Shown piece after piece: positions 8,402 to 16,773 of a stretch of 64,000 bases of DNA. Positions within the stretch are counted from its first letter, which is position 1; each line of letters begins with the position of its first letter. The stretch lies in assembly GCF_016907675.1 (NCBI RefSeq), contig NZ_JAFBCJ010000001.1, positions 3,782,001-3,846,000 on the forward strand, read 5' to 3'. The notes beneath the pieces were generated by a model. It saw only the letters and a program-made list of their open reading frames with translations. It did not search any database and was not told the origin of the DNA. The stretch is from Geodermatophilus bullaregiensis. GTDB lineage: Bacteria > Actinomycetota > Actinomycetes > Mycobacteriales > Geodermatophilaceae. The translations under genes were made by a program, and so were the position numbers.

Positions 8402-9095
8402 GCCGGACTCCTCATCCAGGGGCGCTTCAGGCGGGCGTAGGTGGCTGAGTCTGCGCCCGCGGCGCGTTGTCCGTCGGCGGCTGTCCCCAGGCCGAGGTGA
8501 GCCAAGCGGCGGCTCATGGCCGGCGGTGAGACCCCGAAGCGGTTACACAGGCCGCTCCGGCCATGCAGGTATTGGCAACCCTCACCCCAGGCTCGGTAGA
8601 CCCAACGCTTGGGCATGAGCAGGCAGGCGGCGAAGTAGTCGGCGGCCAGCTCAGCCTGGCTGTAGGCCGACAAGCCGGGGCGGTCGACGTACAGCTCGTC
8701 GTGGTAGCGGTGGTCGATGACGTGCTTGAACTCGTGCGCCAGGCTGAAGCGCTGGCGCCGTAGCGGCTCGGACCCATTGACCACAATGAGCCAGCGGCCG
8801 GCCTGCCACGAGGTGCAGCCGGAGACCGGCAGGTCGACGTCGGTGCGCAGCAGCACCCGGGGCAGTTCGGCGATCAGGGCGGCTGGCGTTGGCGGCCGGA
8901 TAGGCCGGCCAGCTCAAGCAAGGCCGTGGCCTGCCACTCGGCGACCTGAGCGGCCTCAGCCGGATTGAGCGGCCGGCGCGGCGCCTTGGCCCGCAGCACC
9001 GCCAGGACGGCGCGTTCACCGTGCGGTGCCAGCCGCGACGTCGGCAACGGCATGTCGTCATGGATGTGGTTTATTGCTACTTTCTTTCCCTTCAT
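8398..9095 (-). pseudogene. ImmA/IrrE-type metalloprotease, frameshifted
   Basis: Two overlapping-frame pieces make one ImmA/IrrE protein. The first, ATG 9095 (RBS GGGAGG upstream), gives a 73-aa N-terminal helix region ending LLELAGLSG and stops at 8874. Continuing in the next frame gives PTPAALIAELPRVLLRTD and then the protease domain with the zinc motif HEFKHVIDH and the downstream acidic segment AELAADYFAACLLMP. ImmA-type proteases cleave the partner XRE repressor to induce a mobile element. The XRE gene lies 15 bp upstream. A GTG at 8856 could start a shorter protein, but it would lack the conserved N-terminus. A real frameshift, programmed shifting or a sequence error are all possible. 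Confidence 0.65.
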
Positions 9096-9110
9096 ATCTC
9101 CCTCCTTTCG

Positions 9111-9485
9111 TTAGTGCATATCAGGTTTCTCGTCTTCGCCGTCATGCGGACCCTGGTGCAAGTCGCCGTAGCGGGCGACGTAGTTTGTTACTTCGTCAAT
9201 GACGGCGTCAGGCAGGTCGTACTTGGCCCGCAGGTACAGCGGCAGTGGCGGCAGCTGGTCGCGCGTCCGTTCGTCGAGCAGGCCAAAGACCGTGGCCTCC
9301 GGCAGCTCCAGGGCGGCGGCGATGCGCTGGAGGTTCTCCGGTGACGGCTGCCGGACCTCACCGAGCTCGATGCGGGCCAGGTAGGACTTGTGGAGCCCCG
9401 TTAGGTCAGCCAGTTGGCTGAGGCTGAGACTGGCTTCCTGACGACGGTTTCTCAGTAATGTGCCGAGCGGTGTTTTGTGGTGCAT
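9111..9485 (-). CDS. XRE-family transcriptional repressor
   Basis: A 124-aa protein with a canonical HTH_3 domain in its first 65 residues: GTLLRNRRQEASLSLSQLADLTGLHKSYLARIELG read in pieces, with recognition helix GLHKSYLARIE and the typical IAAALELPEATVFGL ending. The C-terminus is acidic and short. It lies directly upstream of the ImmA/IrrE gene in the same operon, the arrangement of ICEBs1 ImmR/ImmA, so it probably keeps the element silent. A 20-bp palindrome 39 bp upstream of its start (9524-9544), repeated before the transfer operon at 13.2 kb, is its likely operator. Confidence 0.82.
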   Translation of the reverse strand: MHHKTPLGTLLRNRRQEASLSLSQLADLTGLHKSYLARIELGEVRQPSPENLQRIAAALELPEATVFGLLDERTRDQLPPLPLYLRAKYDLPDAVIDEVTNYVARYGDLHQGPHDGEDEKPDMH

Positions 9486-9523
9486 GTAGGGATTTCCTGT
9501 CTAGTGCCTCTATTATCGTCCAT

Positions 9524-9544
9524 TCGTCGCAGGCCTGCAACGAC
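9524..9544. promoter_or_regulatory. palindromic operator, copy 1
   Basis: The core GCAGGCCTGC is a perfect palindrome inside CGTCGCAGGCCTGCAACG. It lies 39 bp upstream of the XRE start codon and matches two sites at 13.2 kb (consensus CGTYGCAGGCNTGCRACG). Binding by the XRE protein is inference. Confidence 0.6.
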
Positions 9545-9565
9545 AATGTGCTAGTTGGAAGTGTG

Positions 9566-9889
9566 TTAGCTGTAGCCGTCGAAGACGTATGTGCCGCCGT
9601 TGTCCGGCAGATCGACGATGTGGTAATGCCCGGCCTGCTCGAAATCAGCGACGACTGCAGCCCCGTCAAGCCGGACGTACGCCCGCAGCCAGTCGGGCAG
9701 CCGCTACAGCCGACGGTCGGCGCCAAGCTCGGACAGCAACTGCTCCCCGAAGGCCTGGCGGTCCCGGTAGCGGCCAAGGTAGGCCTGGTGGAAGCGGTCG
9801 ACGTCCTGGCTGCCGGTCCAGTATTGGAAGGCGTCCCAGGCGATGCTCGTCTCCCGGGCGGCCTGGTCCGCTGCTTGTTCGTGGTTCAT
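9566..9889 (-). pseudogene. ArdA-like antirestriction protein with in-frame amber stop
   Basis: ATG 9889 follows a strong RBS (AGGAGG). The frame encodes AWDAFQYWTGSQDVDRFHQA, YLGRYRDRQAFGEQLLSELG and then a TAG after ADRRL. Without any frame change it continues RLPDWLRAYVRLDGAAVVAD and GHYHIVDLPDNGGTYVF to TAA at 9566. The combined sequence resembles the C-terminal half of ArdA DNA-mimic proteins (FxxAYxGxYxSxxxFAExLxxExG...LPxWLxxYxDxxAxxxDL). Such proteins protect a transferring element from restriction enzymes. One nonsense codon separates it from a full-length reading frame of 107 codons. Confidence 0.55.
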
Positions 9890-9905
9890 GGTTCCTCCTT
9901 TCCTT

Positions 9906-10723
9906 TTAGTGATCTCCGGCGTCGGGCTCCGCCGGAGGTGGTCGGCTGTCCAGTTCGCCTTCCGTCAAGGCCGGCAAGGCCTCGGACTGCAGGGCGACGG
10001 CGTGCAGCTCGGACGTCAGGCGCGGCGACCGCAGCAGCCGGCGCAGCTGTTGGGCCCGCTGGTCGCTCGGCACCAGCCAGACCACCCGGGGAAGGCCTCA
10101 GCCGTGGCCTCGACGCCGCCGCGGTAGGCGGTCTCGTACTGCCGTAGCTTGCCGAGCAGCGCGGGGGAGTGCTCGGTGCCCTGGTCAAGCTCGACGAAGG
10201 CGTGCAGGGCCTCCTCGCCGATGCCGATGACCAGGTGCAGGTCGGGCTTGAGCCAGTCGCCGTCAGCCATCCGTCGCCAGGAGCGCGGCTCTGTCTCGAG
10301 CGTCAGCAGGTCGAGCAGGCCGCGCTGTTCGGCCTGGCGCAGCTCGACGTACAGGTCGCCGATGGCCAGGGTGTGCCGCAGGAAGCCGTCGCGGACCTCA
10401 TGCAGCCGGCGCCGCGGTGCGCCCGGATGCAGCAGCCGGACACCGGCCGGCCCGAGCCCGTAAACGAAGCCGCTGCTGCCAGCGCGCAAGCCGCCGATCT
10501 GGCGCTCCAGGCGAGCCAATAGGCCGTGCCGGGTCAGCCGGGCGAGCAGACGCCGGGCGGCCCGGGCAGCCGTCTCACCTTCGCCGACGTGCAGCCGCTG
10601 CAGCTGCCGGCCGCTGAGCAGCCGGCAGCGGTCGACATCGCCGAGCACCGCCCAGTCGCGGGCCGTCAGCTCCTGCCGCAAGCGCTCCAGTCCCGCCGCC
10701 GAGAGGCGGGGGGCGACGGTCAT
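9906..10723 (-). pseudogene. replication-relaxation family protein, 1-nt frameshift near C-terminus
   Basis: ATG 10723 with RBS GGAGGT. The first ~205 residues match Replic_Relax (PF13814) proteins of actinobacterial plasmids and integrative elements. They have a winged-helix start (LGDVDRCRLLSGRQLQRL), the LARLTRHGLLARLER segment, and FLRHTLAIGDLYVELRQA, then AFVELDQGTEHSPALLGKLR. In the present frame the end degenerates (EAFPGWSGWCRATSG) and stops at 10016. Adding one C in the CCCC run near 10090 restores FPRVVWLVPSDQRAQQLRRL and continues to TAA at 9906, 17 nt before the ArdA-like start. The function of the family in conjugative DNA processing is inferred from its company (TraG-like ATPase next door). 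Confidence 0.65.
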
Positions 10724-10847
10724 GAGGGACCTCCGTGCCACACCTCTGTCCCGTCCCGTGGGGACGGCGACTGGCCACCTGACCAGGGCGAAGGCCCGAG
10801 CGTCCAGCACCTGACCGGAGAGGCGATCGGATACCTGGGACGACGGT

Positions 10848-13004
10848 TCATGCCGGCCTCCGGGTGCGGCCGATCGGCCGGTTGCCGTTGCCGGGTCCGT
10901 CGATGACGGCTTGCAGGGCCTCGTCGGTTTCCTGGCGCGGCACGCCGTAGTGCTCCTGGCTGTACCGCCGGATCGTCTCCGGATCGCTCGCCTGCTCCGG
11001 GGCCGGCCTGGTCAGCCCCGACATGTAGGGTGTTACGGCTGCGCCGACGCTGAGCCGGAGGTAGACCTCGTGGGCCGCCAGCTGGGTGAAGTCCTCCGGC
11101 TGGACTTCGCGGTGGCCGCGGGCCAGCAGCCGGGCGTCGTCGGCGGCGGTCTGGAAGATGACCCGGCTGCGGGCGTTGGCCAGGGCGCCGCTGCGCAGGG
11201 CCGGGTTCAGCTGGTCGAGGTGCTGGTTGGCGATGGCGAACATCAGGCCCAGCCCGCGCGCCTGGGCCAGCATGTCTCCGAGGTCGCCGGGCAGGGCGGC
11301 GTAGTCCTGGAGCTCGTCGACGACCACCGACACCAGGTGCCGCCGCTCCGGCGGGATGGCTTGGCGGCCGAGGGCAGCCTGCCATAGCTGGTTCAGCAGC
11401 AAGGTGCCGAGCAAGCGGGCGCTGTCCGGGCCGAGCACGCCCTTCGCCAGGTTGGCCAGCAGGATGGGTCGGCGGCTGGAGAAGAGGTCCGGCAGGCTGA
11501 AGCGCGGCGCCACCTGGCCGAGGACCGCGCGCAAGGCCGGCCGGGCGGTCAGGGCGCGCACCTTGTTCAGCACCGCCGCCACCGTCTGAGCCTGGGCTTC
11601 ATCGCTGAGGCGCTCGAAGGCAGCCCAGATCGGGGAGACGCCCAGCGGATCGTCCAGCTTGCCGACGATGCGGCGCCGGAAGCTGCCGTTGGTCAATAGC
11701 GGTGGCAGCAAGGCCAGACTGGTGCCAGGGGTGCGGGCCAGCGTCAGCAGGCTGGCGTGCAGCAACTCAGCCAGGCGCGGGCCCCAGCTCTCGCTGTTCA
11801 GGCGGGCCAAGACGCTCAGCAGCTGGTCGGCGACCAGGTCAGGCGGAGCGGTCGTGGCCAGCGGGTTCAGCCCGACCGGTGCCTCGTCGGCCGGATCGAG
11901 CAGCACGATGTCGTCCTGGCGGTGATCCGGCACCCGAGCCAGCACGTCCTGGACCAGGTCGCCTTTCGGCTCCAGGACGACAACCGTCCGTCCGGCGGCC
12001 ATATCCTGGACAATCAGGTTGAGCAGCGTCGTCGACTTACCGACGCCCGTTGGGCCCAAGATCCACAAATGGTGGGCGCTGTCGACGGGCGTCAAGGCCA
12101 GGGGCCGCTCGGCCAGCGGGTCGACGGCGACGATGCGCCCGGACCTTGGCACCTCCGGCGGCACTGGCAGCAGCCTGGACGGCCGGCGGGCGACGGGCGG
12201 CAGGGGCAGGTCGGACAGGGGCCAGGCCAGCAAGGCGGTCAGCTCATGCAGGTTGCAGGCCAGGCCCCAGAACAGCGGCTGCCGTACGGCCATGACCGCG
12301 CTCGGCCGGAGCGGGCGGACGCCGAGGCGGGCGCCGGGCCCTTCGGCGGTCCGCAGGGCGCTAAGCAGCTGACCGAGCAAGGACAGGCCCCGCTCCCGGC
12401 TGGTGGCCTGGATGGCGATGCGGCCGACCAGGCGCCAGCCGGCTTCGCCCTGCTTGCTGCGCAGGGCGCGGCGGGCTTCGGCGTCGAGCTCGGCGGGCGC
12501 TTTGAACGGGGCGCTGGCCATGGCCCGCGGCCAGGACTCGCTGAGGACCGGGCTGTGCCTGTTTGGTACGACAACAGGCCGCCGCACCGGGCCGAGCAGC
12601 CACTGCAAGGTGACGATCTCGTCGGTGCGGGCCACGGCCAGGGCGGTGAGGACAGTCTGGCTGACGGCCGCCGGCTCGTCGGTCCGCAGCGGCTGGGGGG
12701 AGGAGGACGACCACAACCGCCAGGCCGTCTGTGGCTGGCCGACATCCGGACCGTCACCCGGCTCGAAAGCCAGGCCGGGCACCGCGCTACGGGCCTGGGC
12801 CAGCAGGCCGGTCATCCGCTCCGAGGGCAGCCGCAGGAAGTGATTGACGCGGCCGGCGTGCCCGACGGCCTGGAAGGTCACCGGCCGGTCCTGGTGAGCG
12901 CTGCCCAGGCCGTGGAAGGCACGGAGCAAGCTCGTCAGCTGCGCCGGCTCGACGACGACCGGGAAGCGGGGCCGGAACCACTCGGGCGCCGTAGCGCCGC
13001 TCAT
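10848..13004 (-). CDS. TraG/VirD4-like conjugation coupling ATPase
   Basis: A 718-aa P-loop ATPase. The N-terminal ~300 residues carry no recognisable motif. The motor domain has Walker A ILGPTGVGKSTTLLNLI (about residue 320), the VVVLEPKGDLV strand, Walker B VVVDELQDYA (about residue 565) and a downstream FAIANQHLDQL sensor region typical of type IV coupling proteins. No N-terminal transmembrane segment is obvious, unlike VirD4. It most likely pumps or docks element DNA during transfer. Its start overlaps the stop of the small upstream gene (ATGA), so the two are translationally coupled. The replication-relaxation gene follows downstream. Confidence 0.82.
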   Translation of the reverse strand: MSGATAPEWFRPRFPVVVEPAQLTSLLRAFHGLGSAHQDRPVTFQAVGHAGRVNHFLRLPSERMTGLLAQARSAVPGLAFEPGDGPDVGQPQTAWRLWSSSSPQPLRTDEPAAVSQTVLTALAVARTDEIVTLQWLLGPVRRPVVVPNRHSPVLSESWPRAMASAPFKAPAELDAEARRALRSKQGEAGWRLVGRIAIQATSRERGLSLLGQLLSALRTAEGPGARLGVRPLRPSAVMAVRQPLFWGLACNLHELTALLAWPLSDLPLPPVARRPSRLLPVPPEVPRSGRIVAVDPLAERPLALTPVDSAHHLWILGPTGVGKSTTLLNLIVQDMAAGRTVVVLEPKGDLVQDVLARVPDHRQDDIVLLDPADEAPVGLNPLATTAPPDLVADQLLSVLARLNSESWGPRLAELLHASLLTLARTPGTSLALLPPLLTNGSFRRRIVGKLDDPLGVSPIWAAFERLSDEAQAQTVAAVLNKVRALTARPALRAVLGQVAPRFSLPDLFSSRRPILLANLAKGVLGPDSARLLGTLLLNQLWQAALGRQAIPPERRHLVSVVVDELQDYAALPGDLGDMLAQARGLGLMFAIANQHLDQLNPALRSGALANARSRVIFQTAADDARLLARGHREVQPEDFTQLAAHEVYLRLSVGAAVTPYMSGLTRPAPEQASDPETIRRYSQEHYGVPRQETDEALQAVIDGPGNGNRPIGRTRRPA

Positions 13005-13192
13005 CGGGCCTGCTCCTTGGGCGATGGCCCGGCATCGGGGGTAGTGCCATTAGCGGCAGCCGCCTGGTGGGCTGCCTCAGCCTCCGCTTCAGCCCGCGCG
13101 CTCGCCAGCTCGATGAGCGCCCGGCTCAGCTTCTGCAGGTCCGGTTCCTTGCGCCGTATCGCACGAATGCGCAGGCGCCTTTTGTTTGGCAT
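13001..13192 (-). CDS. small basic/Ala-rich protein, first gene of transfer operon
   Basis: A 63-aa protein starting MPNKRRLRIRAIRRKEPDL, strongly basic at the N-terminus, followed by an Ala/Glu-rich helix and a disordered tail. ATG 13192 is chosen over the upstream in-frame ATG 13210 because AGGGGG sits 8 nt before it. It overlaps the ATPase gene by 4 nt. The operator pair at 13224-13277 lies just upstream, so this is probably the leader gene of the repressor-controlled transfer operon. The basic arm suggests nucleic-acid binding. No family recognised. Confidence 0.55.
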   Translation of the reverse strand: MPNKRRLRIRAIRRKEPDLQKLSRALIELASARAEAEAEAAHQAAAANGTTPDAGPSPKEQAR

Positions 13193-13223
13193 AGCTCTAC
13201 CCCCTTTCATGTATTAGCGCGAT

Positions 13224-13243
13224 TCGTCGCAGGCATGCGACGA
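13224..13243. promoter_or_regulatory. palindromic operator, copy 2
   Basis: TCGTCGCAGGCATGCGACGA is a near-perfect 20-bp palindrome located 32 bp upstream of the transfer operon's first start codon. It shares its core with the site upstream of the XRE repressor. Confidence 0.62.
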
Positions 13244-13259
13244 TGTCCATTTCAGTATG

Positions 13260-13277
13260 CGTTGCAAGCCTGCGACG
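13260..13277. promoter_or_regulatory. palindromic operator, copy 3
   Basis: CGTTGCAAGCCTGCGACG is the third copy, in inverted sense relative to copy 1 (its complement reads CGTCGCAGGCTTGCAACG). It is centred 35 bp from copy 2, allowing two repressor dimers over one promoter region. Confidence 0.6.
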
Positions 13278-13369
13278 TTCAATAGTGAATGACAATTCCA
13301 CAATACCGAGCGGTCGTTGCCATCCTCCGACGAAGCGAAGCAATTTGAGATGTTGTTAATTACCGCACC

Positions 13370-13406
13370 GTGGGGCCGCCGTCCGGGTGATGGACGACGG
13401 CCCCAC
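13370..13406. terminator. hairpin between the transfer operon promoter and the small membrane gene
   Basis: Arms 13370-13384 and 13392-13406 pair with one G/T mismatch around a 7-nt loop. It lies 34 bp past the TGA of the minus-strand gene at 13441-13608, so it can terminate that operon before it enters the repressor-controlled region. Confidence 0.55.
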
Positions 13407-13440
13407 CAGTGCAGCTCCGGCAGGAGCCTTTACTGACCGC

Positions 13441-13608
13441 TCACCAGGAGCGGTGGTTGCGGTAGACGGTGATGACGGTGACGGTGATGCCGCCGAGCAC
13501 GACAACGTCGACCACGTAGGGGATGAGCGGGCGGATGAACGCGACGGCCTCCTGGAGCAGGATGCCGAAGATGATCAGCAGCACGAGCAGTTCCCATCCC
13601 CGCTGCAT
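13441..13608 (-). CDS. 55-aa membrane protein
   Basis: ATG 13608 to TGA 13441. The sequence MQRGWELLVLLIIFGILLQE is followed by a second hydrophobic stretch (VVDVVVLGGITVTVITV) and the basic tail YRNHRSW, so two membrane helices are predicted. It is the last gene of a tight three-gene run (13826-14170, 13611-13826, then this one) with 2-nt spacing. GGAG lies 11 nt before the start. No family recognised. Small membrane proteins near conjugation genes sometimes act in mating-channel assembly or exclusion, but that is inference only. Confidence 0.5.
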   Translation of the reverse strand: MQRGWELLVLLIIFGILLQEAVAFIRPLIPYVVDVVVLGGITVTVITVYRNHRSW

Positions 13609-13610
13609 CG

Positions 13611-13826
13611 CTAGCTGCTCCGCCGGCGCCTGAGCTCGTCGCGCGCGGCGAAGTAGGCGTCGTGGACGCGCTGGATCTGCTGCATGGCGACCACCTCGCC
13701 CTGCACCAGGAGGTGCAACTCGGCCAGCCGATCCCGTTCAGCGCGCAGGTAGTGCATCGCCAGGGCGTAGCCGGTGACGATGAGCACGACCGCGATGCCG
13801 ACGATGTCGAAGACGAGGCCGAACAT
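13611..13826 (-). CDS. 71-aa single-pass membrane protein with coiled tail
   Basis: One N-terminal membrane helix (LVFDIVGIAVVLIVTGYALA) followed by a charged amphipathic helix (YLRAERDRLAELHLLVQGE) and a basic end (RDELRRRRSS). The start codon at 13826 overlaps the stop of the upstream gene (TGATG), so translation is coupled. The topology suggests a cytoplasmic coiled-coil domain tethered to the membrane. Family unknown. Confidence 0.5.
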   Translation of the reverse strand: MFGLVFDIVGIAVVLIVTGYALAMHYLRAERDRLAELHLLVQGEVVAMQQIQRVHDAYFAARDELRRRRSS

Positions 13827-14170
13827 CAGCCGTACGCCTGGCCGGTGGTGCGGATGGCGTCCAGCCCGACGGCGGTGAAGACGTCGACCACCCAGCGCTG
13901 GCGGCGCCCGGCGTTGAACGGGTCGCGGGCGATTGCTGCCGCCTCCTCAGCCTCCAGGTCTTCGAGGGCGTACAGGACCTCGTCGACGACCCGCCGGGTG
14001 GTCTGGACGCGGGTTACACCGACCAGGCCACGGCCGAGCTGCTTCGCGACGGCGTACTGGGTGGCCCTCTTAATCGGACGCGGCAGGACCAGCCGGCCGA
14101 TGAGCTCGCCTTCGATGACGCGTTCCTGCTGACGCAGGCCGGCGCTGCCGCGCGCTGGGACTTGCAACAT
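13826..14170 (-). CDS. 114-aa hypothetical protein of the mobile element
   Basis: A soluble, mostly helical protein (RRVVDEVLYALEDLEAEEAA) with no membrane segment and no recognised motif. The start is ATG 14170; only a weak purine-rich site precedes it. It is the first gene of the three-gene run ending at 13441 and is divergent from the plus-strand gene starting at 14418. The ordinary codon usage of the neighbourhood and the coupled downstream start support it being real. The function is unknown. Confidence 0.5.
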   Translation of the reverse strand: MLQVPARGSAGLRQQERVIEGELIGRLVLPRPIKRATQYAVAKQLGRGLVGVTRVQTTRRVVDEVLYALEDLEAEEAAAIARDPFNAGRRQRWVVDVFTAVGLDAIRTTGQAYG

Positions 14171-14417
14171 GGAGTGCTCTCTACTGTCTCTGACGACTGC
14201 CGGGCGCAGCCGTCATCGGAGCCGGTCGAGGTCAGACCGGCAGCGGCTGCCTACTGCTGGCTGGCGCCTGTCCACCAGCCCGCCGCGACGCCGGGGCAGG
14301 GACAGCACGGGGGCGCCGGACAGGTCCGTGGCGGCGCCCTGTCTCAGGGACAGCGCACCGACCGTCCGGCTAACAGGTCAGTCGCGGTTGCCCAGGACGG
14401 CCGCTACCGTCCGGCAC

Positions 14418-15560
14418 ATGGCCGGGCAGGAAGCAGAGCGTCTGCTGATGGCCCAGTTGCTCGGCAAGGCGCTGACGAACCTGCGCGCCGGTATCGGCTG
14501 GCACAAACCCGATGAGGGCTGGCTCAAGCCGTTCCCTGAGGCGCTGCGCAGCTTCTTGGGCGTCGACACGGCGGCGCCGCCGGCTCAGCAACGGGCAAAG
14601 CTTGCAGCCGCGATAGAGCGCGGGCTCAATCGCCTGCCGGAGGCCGACAGAGAGCTCATTGACTGGGCCTGGAACCGCAGCGAGTATGACGGAACTGAGA
14701 AGTGGTCCGATCGCCGGGTGAACCACCGAACAATCAGGGGCTACAAGTCAGTTGAACGAGCCGTCGGGGCGTCAATCAAGAAGCTTGTTGCGGCGATGAT
14801 GCCGCTGCCCGAACCGCCACTGGAAGCAGCACCCGGTCAGGCACCGTCGGCCAAGAACGAGCTCTACCGCGTTTGGGCCTACCGCAAGGACTGGAGTCAA
14901 AAGCGCCTCGACGTCTCGATCTATGTCGAGCCCAACCGGGTGATCGTCCGGGAGACGCGGGACATCGCGGCTCGCCATGACGGCGTCGAGCGCTTCTCCG
15001 TCCGGCGCAGCTACTACTGGGCCGGCACCGCGGTGCAGGTGGATGTCGCCGAGGGCGCCGAACTGGAGCAGGCTTTCGAGCCCAACACGCAGGCGGTGCT
15101 GCTACTCATCCGCGTCCCGCCGACCGCCCGTGGTGATCGGCGCCGCTTCGTGGTTACCTATGAGACGCAGGACATGGCACCCGTCTACAGCAGCGGCTGG
15201 CTCGAGTTCGACGCCTTCACGGCGCGACTACAATTTCGTAACATCCGGCCCAAGACGGTCTGGCTTATCGAGCACTTCCCGCCCAAGATGTTCACGACGG
15301 AGAACATCCGACCGGTGCTGGAGACGTACGCCGAGCCGGTAACGGACGAGGTTGATGCAGTCTGTTACTACGAGCACACCTTCGAGCCGTCCGACTTCAC
15401 GGATGAGGGCGTGGCCTGGGAGCTGCCGGACACGCCGTGGCGCGGCGGTGGACGATCCGACCAGGCGAACCAGGCGCCGCCGAGGCCATCACGCTGTCGA
15501 ACTGACCCGACCCAAGGAACGACGTACCGGCCTAACGGCTCGCCAGCTCCCATACCGTGA
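14418..15560 (+). CDS. 380-aa protein of unknown function
   Basis: ATG 14418 is preferred to the far upstream open frame because homology-like sequence starts there (MAGQEAERLLMAQLLGKALT). The N-terminal ~130 residues are helical and HTH-like (LNRLPEADRELIDWAWNRSE, then DRRVNHRTIRGYKSVERAVG). From about residue 165 the protein becomes beta-rich (WSQKRLDVSIYVEPNRVIVR, then YYWAGTAVQVDVAEGAELEQ), ending in a Pro/Ser-rich tail. No signal peptide or membrane helix. The last 29 bp overlap the end of the convergent membrane-protein gene. I do not recognise a family. Its position beside a kinase and sensor-protein set suggests a signalling or effector role, as inference. Confidence 0.6.
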   Translation: MAGQEAERLLMAQLLGKALTNLRAGIGWHKPDEGWLKPFPEALRSFLGVDTAAPPAQQRAKLAAAIERGLNRLPEADRELIDWAWNRSEYDGTEKWSDRRVNHRTIRGYKSVERAVGASIKKLVAAMMPLPEPPLEAAPGQAPSAKNELYRVWAYRKDWSQKRLDVSIYVEPNRVIVRETRDIAARHDGVERFSVRRSYYWAGTAVQVDVAEGAELEQAFEPNTQAVLLLIRVPPTARGDRRRFVVTYETQDMAPVYSSGWLEFDAFTARLQFRNIRPKTVWLIEHFPPKMFTTENIRPVLETYAEPVTDEVDAVCYYEHTFEPSDFTDEGVAWELPDTPWRGGGRSDQANQAPPRPSRCRTDPTQGTTYRPNGSPAPIP

Positions 15561-16236
15561 TGCTGAAGGTGATCAGGTCATCGGATTGGTTCACTAGGCG
15601 AATGACCGCGTAGCGACCCTCTTCCGTGCGGATGCAGAGGTCGCGTCCATCAAGCTCATTTGGCTCGTTCCCCGAGAAGGCCGACGTGTAGGCTGTCCGG
15701 GTGCTGCAAATTTCGTAAGATCCAGCCTGGCCAGGATCAAGGAACTGCTGACTTGCACTGTGGACCCGCAGGTAGCCGGTGTTCAGCGAGACCGCCCCCG
15801 GATCGTAATCGGTTAGTTGTCCTGCCCGCCAGGTCTCTTCGGTGCTCGGCGCATTGATGTCGATGGCGTCGCCGTTGATGACCAGCTGCACCTCACCTTG
15901 ATGGCGGATCGGAGGCGTCGCAGGGCGATTGGCCGTCGTCGTTGACGGAATCGGAACTGGGGCCGGGGTCGGGGTCGGGGTCGTTGACGAGGTTGCATCC
16001 GGTGTGCTTGATGTTGGAGCCGCGTCAGGCGACGCACTTGAGGACACTGCTGGGCTGGAGCCGTTCACATTGATCGTAATTGCCCCCTGCGCACTGGCGA
16101 AGAGGCCTACCGCTAGAGTCGCAAGAGCGCCTAGTACGCCGCTTGCCAATCCGTTCATCAAGGGGTGCCGAGCAAGCCAATGCCCCTGGTTCGCAGGTCC
16201 ATTAGGTCCCGCTCCTTGCGTCCCGCCAGCCGTCAT
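15532..16236 (-). CDS. membrane-anchored protein with the kinase-type extracellular domain
   Basis: A 234-aa protein: a short cytoplasmic N-terminus, one membrane helix (about residues 27-50, GLASGVLGALATLAVGLFAS), a Ser/Thr/Pro linker with a TPTPTPAPVPIP run, then a ~125-aa extracellular domain. That domain begins IRHQGEVQLVINGDAIDINA and ends FSITVWELASR, with two conserved Cys (EICSTRT, DLCIRTEEGR) likely forming a disulfide. The same domain forms the C-terminus of the Ser/Thr kinase at 19344-20954, with most positions identical by eye. It could be a decoy or co-receptor that senses the same cell-wall ligand. Convergent overlap with the 380-aa gene. Confidence 0.68.
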   Translation of the reverse strand: MTAGGTQGAGPNGPANQGHWLARHPLMNGLASGVLGALATLAVGLFASAQGAITINVNGSSPAVSSSASPDAAPTSSTPDATSSTTPTPTPAPVPIPSTTTANRPATPPIRHQGEVQLVINGDAIDINAPSTEETWRAGQLTDYDPGAVSLNTGYLRVHSASQQFLDPGQAGSYEICSTRTAYTSAFSGNEPNELDGRDLCIRTEEGRYAVIRLVNQSDDLITFSITVWELASR

Positions 16237-16773
16237 GCTTCCCCCAATCCGGTGCCATTCGCCGTGTCCCTAATTTCGAGGCCCGACAGGTCATCGTCTG
16301 CTACGGAGAACTCGGTAGCCTGCTGAGCTTGCTGTTGCAGTTCCATCCAGTTTATATTCATAATGCCCCTAACACGTGCTTGTCCCTTGACCATCCGACA
16401 GCGCAACGTGACCTGAAGGTGCCGCTGATGTCCAGTACGTATTGCTTGATCATAACATCTATGTCGCTATGGAGCCAATTCATGAAGAGGTCCAGCGGGA
16501 GGTCGCACCTTCTCTTCAGGAACATGCCGTTCCAGCGAGTCGTACCTGTCCCGCTGGTCACCGAAAGGCGTAAGTGGCCCAGCGGTGGGACGGTTGGAGG
16601 CCGGACGCACATTACTCGGGTTCGGCAACAAATCACGTCGACCCGCTAGTTAGTCGTTAACGACGTATGGTGGATGGAGCCTCGAACGAGCGCCGCGCCG
16701 CGCGCAGGGTCTCGAGTGTCTAATAGTAGTCACTGGTCGTATTCGGGGCTGTCAGACCAGTTGCTCTTCGGCG
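16237..16773. other. lower-GC gap without a convincing gene
   Basis: This 537-bp stretch has markedly lower GC than the rest of the window. A minus-strand open frame of 92 codons (16358-16636) exists, but it has no clear ribosome binding site, no codon bias and no recognisable motif. I see no RNA gene. Confidence 0.35.

Noticed and set aside
8874-9095. Independent 73-aa gene
   Set aside because: Its sequence continues naturally, in the next frame, into the ImmA/IrrE protease; treating it as a separate gene would hide the frameshift.
16358-16636. 92-codon gene on the minus strand
   Set aside because: No ribosome binding site, no codon bias and no motif; kept only as a note on the gap.
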